DNA of 64,000 bases from Malurus cyaneus samueli (taxonomy: Eukaryota > Chordata > Aves > Passeriformes > Maluridae). Every line of letters begins with the position of its first letter. Positions within the stretch are counted from its first letter, which is position 1. Positions 57,736 to 64,000 of the stretch are shown piece by piece. The stretch is from assembly GCA_009741485.1 (NCBI GenBank), contig VKON01002321.1, forward strand, positions 418,704 to 482,703, given 5' to 3'. Below the pieces are notes generated by a model. It did not search any database and was not told where the DNA came from. It worked only from the letters and a program-made list of their open reading frames with translations. A program made the position numbers and the translations under genes.

Positions 57736-60700
57736 CCAATGAAATAAACTCAAATAATATAAAAGCACTGCAGCTGCCTCTCTTGGGGGGATCAGTGAGG
57801 TTTCCCCCCCAAAAAAGCCAAGTCGCTTTTCCCTCTCACATGCAGATGTGTCCCCCAGCCTGGGATGTGGGCCTGAAACACCCCAGGACTGGTGGGAAGT
57901 GGCACAATTGTCCAGGCTGATGTTTGATAGAATCACAGTGGTGTGAACCATAAAATAATGGTGACATAGACTCAGGTCCTGCTGCTGAGTGTGGTGAGGA
58001 GCTGAGTCTCCTTCTGGGTGGGAAGGTGAAGGATGGATGTTGAGAGGAAAAAGTGCAAATGATTTCACAGGTTGTGGTGACAGATTTCCCCTCGGTACAT
58101 TTCTGGCAGCTCCCAGAGATCTTTGTCTCAATTTCTGCCATCTTTTTACCTGGGCAGAGTTGGGAAGGTGAGCGAGACGTGGGAACAGGAAGCCAGGGAT
58201 GCTCAGGGTCCCTCCAGGGCCTTCTGCCCCCCCTGGGGCTGGATTTGAGCTGTGCCAGTGGCTGTGTGCTTCCCACAAAACCCTTGGCACAGGTAACCTG
58301 CCCATATCTCACCCATGGAGGGGAGATGATGCTTGGTTGGTTATGCAGGGACAGCTCAGGACCGGTGCCAGTCCCACAGCTCTGATTTATTGGGGTAAAT
58401 AGAGTGCTGGGCTCCCCTGAGGATTCCCCTGATCTCTGTCCCATCCCTGCCTGGGGCTCGTGTGTGTCTCACATCCAAAGATTTGGGGCAGAGGGCTTAA
58501 ATGATGCTGGGATATGACAGGAATTTGAGCTGGGCCTGGTGTGAGTTTTTAGGTGGGAGAGGTGGGTTTTTAGGCTCAGCCTTGCTGCTGAGAAAAAGCC
58601 TTTCCAATGTTCTGGATTTCAACTCCCCTGCCTCACACGCTGTGCACCATTCCAGCATTTCCACTGCTGTCAGGGAATCATCAAGGAAAATGGATGGGGC
58701 CCAGCAGTGCAGGAATGGGAGCCTATAAATCCCGTGGACAGCCCCGAGGCAGCCCTGCTCCCCCTTACCTCACTTGCTCTAACAGCAGCAATGTTGTCCA
58801 GAGCTTTCCCCGAGGTGCTTTCACCTAGAAACCCAGTTAGTGTATTTCAATTATTGGGTCAATACAATTAGAAGCCCTCCTAATAAAGCTTTTAGAGGTC
58901 TTGACTCGGGGTAATGTCCCCCTGGAGGACAGGAGGTGACCGTGGGGAAGGGCAGAGGCACTGAGGGAATCTGATTGTGTGGGAATCCCTGGAGCCTGCT
59001 GCTCTCCGGGCAAAATGTGGTGAGAAGGACCCAAAATGGACCTGGAGATGAGGGATAGAGGAGGAATTGAGGAAGAAACGGGAGGAAATGAGGGCCTGAG
59101 GTGCTGAATGGAGGAAAATGGTGTGGGGTTGGGGGTTGCTGTCCCTCTCCCAGCCCTCATTCCACACAAGAAGGGTCCCTGTCCCCCTGTGGGCTCCTCT
59201 GGCCAGGTCACTGTGGTGGCACAGGGACAGAGAGCACCAAGCAGCAGCTCTTGGGTGAAGGCAGCCCTTCAGATGAATGGCTCTTTCTTTGTGCAGGGAA
59301 ACACATGTTTCCCTTGCCAAGGTATTTTTTATTTCTCGAAAAGAGCCGTGAAGGGGAGAGGGGAACAGTGCAGAGTTTATTTTAAGGTCCATCTGGATTC
59401 CATCAGCAGCAAAAGCTGTGAACTCCTAGAGCAAGGCGAGGAGCCCCTGGCCCCCTGGTTTTCCTTCCCCTCTTCCCTGAGACCTTTCCCTGTCTCAGCT
59501 TTAGAGGTCCCAGAGGGTTTAGGGGACTGAGAGAGCAGAGTTGTTTAAAGGAACCATTGCATTTTGCTGGAGCCGAGTCGGGGAGTGAAACAGAGATTCC
59601 AGAGATAGGAGCCAAAGGCATCACCCCGCTCACGGTGCTGCTCTCAGAGCCTTCCTCAGAGGATGCTGATGGCTGTAGGGTTTTCTGTAGGGCTCAGGGC
59701 TGGCTCAGAGGCACCCAGTTGTTAAATTCCCACACCACAGTTCAAATTTTATGCTGGGATCTCACTGAGGAGGGTGTTCAGTGTGTGATGCAAACGGGTA
59801 CTGCCCTGATGTGGTGTGAGGGGTGAAAGGAGGGAGGAAACGCTCGGTGTGGGGTGGGACAGGGAAACTGTTGCAGAAAAATCAGCTGGAAAAGAGAAGC
59901 ACGGGGAATGAGGTCATGGACCAGGAGCAGGGACATTCCATGTGTGCCCCCTAAGCGAGCCAGTGCAGCAAAGCCACTCCTGCCCCGTGATGGGGGAACG
60001 AGGAGGAGGAGGAGGAGGAGAAGAAGGAAGGCCATCCACGCAGGTGCAGCTCCTGCCATGGCTGTCGTGAGCAACATCCCCATCTTGTGGCAGCAGCAGC
60101 AGCAGGGACATGAGGGACAGGAGCTGCTCCTGTCCTGTCACACGGTGCCACCGCGGGGGACGCGCTCCGTGCCGGTGTGACCCGTGTGTGACCCGCAGGA
60201 CACACTCACCCTGTGCCCGGGTGTGGGGTGCTGCAGAGCCACCCCGAGGGGAATGTGACACCCGGGAGGTGTCCAGCAGGACCGTGGGAGGGCACAGTGG
60301 GCACAGGAGCGATGCCATTTCACCAACATGACTTTACTCCCCTGCAAGGACCCAACTGCCGAGGGTCATTACCGGTCCCAGCGTTGCCAGGATGGGGTGT
60401 CCGGGTGTCAGGCTCATCTCAGGGTTTTTAGGAGCCCAGAGCTCTTCCTGTGGGTTGGGAATGAGGCCCAGGGCTGGCCAAGGTCAGTGATGGTGTCACT
60501 GCATTCGATCCGGGCTGTGCCTGGACCCTGTTCCAGGTTAATCAGCAAACAGAGCTCAGGAGTTCTGGGCACGTGGGGCACCGAGCTGGGATGGGGAGGT
60601 GACAGCAGAGCATGGCCCAGCTGGGGGACTGGGCTGGCAGGACATGGGACAGGTGTCCCTGGTGGCACAGGGCATGGTGGAGTGGCCTTGGGGACAGCCC

Positions 60701-61020
60701 AGACTGGGCGAGGAGCAGAGGGTCTGTCCCCAAAGCAGGGGACTCAAAGAAGAGCCTCCATCCCCAGGAAGGGTGACAGGGCTGCAGTGACTGGTGACAC
60801 TGGGGCCAGGGGATGGGAAGGCACAGGTGCAGGGCCATGCTTATGGGTTTGGGGGGCTGGAGGTGGCTTTGGCCACTCTCTTTCCCCCATCCTCTGCCCT
60901 TTTTGGCCCCAATTTGCCGCCAGCACAGCACAGGGCTGTGACAAACCCCTCCTGGGTGCTGCAGGGGAGGAACAGACTGCCCCAGGAGACTTTGCAGGAG
61001 CCAGAGAGAAGGGACCAAAC
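57736..61020. other. SORL1-SC5D intergenic interval
   Basis: About 3.3 kb with no supported gene. A short (GGA)n run is at about 60001-60020 and an AT-rich patch at about 58840-58900. Reading frames here lack domain content and splice support. It may hold the SORL1 distal promoter. Confidence 0.6.
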
Positions 61021-61029
61021 AGCAGCCCA

Positions 61030-61787
61030 GTTGGCAAGTGAGTTTATTGACCGTGGGTCAGCCCCAAAGGCAGGGTGACCACATTTCAGCAGGAAACACC
61101 CAGGGCCTTAAGGGGGGAGGCTGGTCACAAACCTCGAGTGAGGAGAAGCCCCTGCCCCTCACAGCTGAGTCCCTGCTCCTCCTCCCTCCCCCCTCAATGT
61201 TCTCAGGGAGCTCCAGAGACCCACAAAACTCAAAGTGCACCTTTGTCCTACACGCACGACGCTTCCATGGGACATCCCTGGGCAGGAGGAAGGAGCTTGA
61301 GTGCCAAGAAACACCACCAAGGGAGCCATCAGGAGGACCTACACCACCTCCAAAAGGTAGGGTCCTTTTTCCAAAATACAGCTCGTCCCGATGGACACCG
61401 TGATGGGAACAACGAATCGCCGACAAAAGGGAGCAGCAAGTCAAACGGAGACCCTGCCACGAGTTAATTTGTGCCACGTTCTATTTGTGCCATGTTATTC
61501 TTCTGGGAAAAGCAGCAGCACAGCACTAAAGCAGCGCAGGGACCTTAGCAGAGATCCAAAAGGAGCCGGGAGGGGAAGCAGTAGGAAAAACAGGGCAGAT
61601 CTGTGGTGTGGAGCGAGACCGGACACCGCCGTTTCGGGATGGGGGCGGGCCGGACGCTCACCAAAAATCACCCCACGCTGGTCACGTCATCAGGGACAGG
61701 GGCTCTTTGTCCGTGAAAAAGAGTCTCGAGGGGCTGGAGAGGAACGGGACAAGACCCAGCCAGAGAAGGGACACGCTCAGAGGAATC
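61030..61787 (-). other. SC5D: SC5D 3' UTR (probable)
   Basis: About 760 nt between the stop codon and the first good minus-strand AATAAA. No other ORF or repeat is evident. The exact end is inferred. Confidence 0.6.
61043..61048 (-). terminator. SC5D: SC5D poly(A) signal AATAAA
   Basis: AATAAA on the minus strand about 740 nt past the SC5D stop; the likely 3' processing signal. Confidence 0.6.
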
Positions 61788-62210
61788 CTACTCAGCCTTG
61801 GAGGCGCCGTTGGGCACCGCCGCCGCGTCCTTCTCCCGGAGCTTGCGCAGATAATCGTGGGGACCTTTGCCCTCGAAGGACGTGGGGCTCTTGTAGGAGC
61901 CACCAATCTTGTCCCAGAGGGTGAAGTACTGCCCGTAGTTGTAGTCAAAGTACAGGTGGTGGTCGGTGTGGTGGGCAGAGCCGTTGATGACGTGGCGCAG
62001 CAGGCGCGGCACGCGGTAGTCGCCGTCGTGGATGGAGATGGTCCAGACGTTGACGAAGATGTAGAGGCCCAGGTAGGTGACTTTGTGCAGCGGGAACAGG
62101 AAGGGGTACACGTGGTAGGGCAGGCTCTGCATGAAGCCGTCCACGGGGTGGAAGGCGTGGCTGGCGAAGGGCGTGGCGATCTTCCACACGTGGTGGGGCT
62201 TGTGGAAGCG
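61788..62210 (-). CDS. SC5D: SC5D last coding exon (second and third histidine boxes)
   Basis: 423 nt including TAG at 61788-61790. [59 protein letters not shown]; ends with a short alanine-rich tail. Confidence 0.96.
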   Translation of the reverse strand, partial: RFHKPHHVWKIATPFASHAFHPVDGFMQSLPYHVYPFLFPLHKVTYLGLYIFVNVWTISIHDGDYRVPRLLRHVINGSAHHTDHHLYFDYNYGQYFTLWDKIGGSYKSPTSFEGKGPHDYLRKLREKDAAAVPNGASKAE

Positions 62211-63623
62211 CTGTGGGGAAACGGGGCTGTCAGTCGGGGTAAACCCTTTTAGGGGATCCCCAAGCCGGATTCACAGCCCAAAGGGATGATCTTTGAGCCA
62301 TCACCACCCAAACTGAGAGGGGCACGTGTGCCCTGGGCTCTCAGCTCCCATCACATGGTGACACTTTGTCCAGCCATTCCTTCCCCAGGAGGAGCAGCTG
62401 GGACATGTGACCACAGCAAGCTCTGGGCTGTCCCCACTCTGTGTCACCAGGGTGAGACTCTTGTCCAGAGCCCCCTGTCCCGTCTCTGACCTTATAGAAG
62501 AACCTGTGGTGCAGCCCACGGTGTATCCAGTAGATGCCCATGTCGGTGAAGAAGAGGAAGGACAGCATGCTGAGGAAGACGCCAGACCAGCCTGGGGGTA
62601 ACAGGGATGTTAGAGGTGGCACACGTCGGCATCAGGAGCCCCCACAATGGTGGGAGACATGGCTGAGTCCTGTCAGGGTCTGCCCCATGGACGTGACAGC
62701 GTCAGGGAAGGTGAAAGTGAAGGAGGTGTGCCCAGGGAAGGGAAGGATCTCTTTTGAGGAGGGGGAAGTGTGTCAGTCATGGGGGCACGACCCTGAGTGA
62801 GGGCATGTGGGTGCCTCCCCTACAGAGAACTTGGGGTTCTGGCTGACAGGAGGTGTCCAGGAGATTTCTCAGGCTTGTCATCAGGAGAAATGGGGGCTGA
62901 GGGGGGGGATCCAGGTGGGCAGAGGGTGCTGGCGTGGCAGGGAGGTCACTCACCATACGGGGAATCCTCGATGTTGTCGTAGAGTTTGCTGTAGCCCCGC
63001 ACCTCGGCAAAGAACAGGGCAACGGTGGGGATGCTGATCCAGGGCAGGGAGCGCACGGCATAGGCGATCTCCCGGCTCACCTGGTTCTGTGGGGTGTGAC
63101 AAGAGTGGGGTCAGGGGACAGGGGACATCCTGAGAGCTCAGTGCCCCTCATGAGGCACAGAGGGCCAGCACCACGGCCACCCCTTTTCCGTGGCACCTGT
63201 GCCATGGTGTGGGACGCGGGGTGCTGCACATTTGGGGACAACCGTGTCCGGGGCAGGACAGGGCTCACACTGGGTGCTGGATTGTGGCACTTGTCAGGGA
63301 GGATCAAGGGGTAGCTGTGACAGTGGGGACAGCCACAATGTTGGCACCCACGTGAATTTAGGATGGACAGGAGGGTGGCGAGGGGGACACCGCGGTGAGC
63401 AGCGTGCACGCACCTCCAGGAACTGCGGATGCTTCTTCAGCTCGTGGTCGAAGATGAAGTAGTAGCTGAGGGTGCCGAAGAGCAGGTAGAGGGCCAGGGC
63501 CCCCAGGTTGGTGATGACAAACAGGCTGAGGAGCTGGCGGCACGGCTCGCCCTCGGGCCACCCCGCTGGGTACACGTAGGGCGTCAGCAGGTGCCGGTCA
63601 GCGGCTTCCAGGACCAGATCCAT
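61788..63623 (-). CDS. SC5D: SC5D, sterol C5-desaturase (lathosterol oxidase), 4 coding exons
   Basis: Known role: endoplasmic reticulum di-iron desaturase that introduces the C5 double bond of lathosterol, giving 7-dehydrocholesterol, in late cholesterol synthesis. Seen here: four exons (210+133+101+423 nt) join in frame to 288 residues plus stop, against about 299 in human. It starts [20 protein letters not shown]. Hydrophobic segments lie near residues 31-55 and 85-100 and in the third and fourth exons. All three histidine clusters of the fatty acid hydroxylase superfamily are intact: HRGLHH (138-143), HKPHH (151-155) and HHTDHH (228-233). The C-terminal tail is shorter and more basic/alanine-rich than the human one. 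It is upstream of SORL1 in the same orientation, as in human. Confidence 0.97.
62491..62591 (-). CDS. SC5D: SC5D third coding exon (first histidine box)
   Basis: 101 nt, phase 1-0. [18 protein letters not shown] then [15 protein letters not shown]; donor gtcaga is a weaker site. Confidence 0.96.
62954..63086 (-). CDS. SC5D: SC5D second coding exon
   Basis: 133 nt, phase 0-1. [18 protein letters not shown] through [13 protein letters not shown]; acceptor cccacag, donor gtgagt. Confidence 0.96.
63414..63623 (-). CDS. SC5D: SC5D first coding exon
   Basis: 70 residues from the ATG (context CCACCATGG) to KKHPQFLE, phase 0, donor gtgcgt. An acceptor (cggcag) 16 nt upstream of the ATG shows that a non-coding exon lies further 5'. 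Confidence 0.96.
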
Positions 63624-63639
63624 GGTGGATGGATCCTTC
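63624..63639 (-). other. SC5D: SC5D 5' UTR part of the first coding exon
   Basis: Sixteen nt between the cggcag acceptor and the ATG. The preceding non-coding exon was not identified in 63640-64000 and may lie outside the window. Confidence 0.6.
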
Positions 63640-64000
63640 CTGCCGGAGGAAGAGTTGGTGTCCTAACTCAAGCTCAGAGATGTCCCTCCCAGGGCACAGG
63701 GGAAAGGAAATGGGGTGCCAGCCTGGCTGTGGACAGGGGGATAGCAGGGTCGGGATCTTGTCCATCCCTCGGGATTGCCTTAGCCGGGAAGGGGAAACAG
63801 AGCTGGGAGATGCTGGATGTGGGTGTAAAGCACGGAAGGCGCAGAATGGGGCGCTCGCCTAATTCTGGGCTCTGCTGCTGCGGGAGGGAGCGTGTATGGC
63901 CAGGGACTAGGTCGTGCCATACTCCTAATTGAGTGCGTTATTTCAAGAGAAATTCCAACCATCAGAGTAGCCTCCTGCCCCAGTGCCACCCCATCCCGCG

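Noticed and set aside
63640..64000. Search for the SC5D non-coding first exon and promoter
   Set aside because: No clear donor, CpG island or start signal could be assigned; it may lie beyond the window.

Overview
This window is vertebrate nuclear DNA, almost certainly from a bird. The evidence is split genes with GT..AG introns, CR1-type LINE 3' tails, an avian-style solo LTR, a CpG island, and short introns packed with minisatellites. All recognisable coding sequence is on the minus strand and belongs to two genes: SORL1 (sortilin-related receptor, SorLA/LR11) and SC5D (sterol C5-desaturase). They are neighbours in the same order and orientation on human chromosome 11q, so this is conserved synteny. 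I see no bacterial, phage or CRISPR content and no undescribed multi-gene system.

Layout by increasing coordinate (the genes read right to left). 1-6519: sequence downstream of SORL1 with no recognised gene, one 16-bp minisatellite (2668-3090) and one CR1 tail. 6520-10706: probable SORL1 3' UTR of about 4.2 kb. 10707-56650: SORL1 coding region. I placed 48 coding exons; exons 2-48 join in frame without a break and give 6357 nt (2118 residues plus stop), matching the exon number and domain order of human SORL1. From N to C terminus these are the VPS10 propeller and 10CC module (exons 2-16), YWTD propeller (16-21), EGF-like module (22), eleven LDLR class A repeats with one phase 1-1 exon each (23-33), six fibronectin III domains (34-46), transmembrane helix and FANSHY sorting motif (47), and the acidic/GGA tail (48). 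About 55.9-56.8 kb: GC-rich promoter and exon 1. 56799-57392: a tandem repeat of about 160 bp just upstream. 57393-61020: intergenic, with one CR1 tail. 61030-63639: SC5D, four coding exons, 288 residues, all three histidine motifs present. A 5' non-coding SC5D exon is presumably further right.

The main points of interest are structural. (1) A complete 359-bp solo LTR with a perfect 6-bp target duplication lies 26 nt from the exon 9 splice donor. (2) A CR1 tail begins about 6 nt after the exon 6 donor. (3) Exon 1 as given has no start codon in frame with exon 2. (4) Many SORL1 introns carry their own unrelated tandem array (units of 11, 16, 17, 20, 21, 24, 31, 33, about 78 and about 228 bp); one array makes up about 83% of intron 5. 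(5) Several AT-rich, repeat-free intron blocks look like regulatory candidates. (6) SC5D and SORL1 are only about 4.4 kb apart.

SORL1 is a type I sorting receptor of the Golgi and endosomes; SC5D is an endoplasmic reticulum enzyme of late cholesterol synthesis. They are adjacent, but nothing here shows that they act together.
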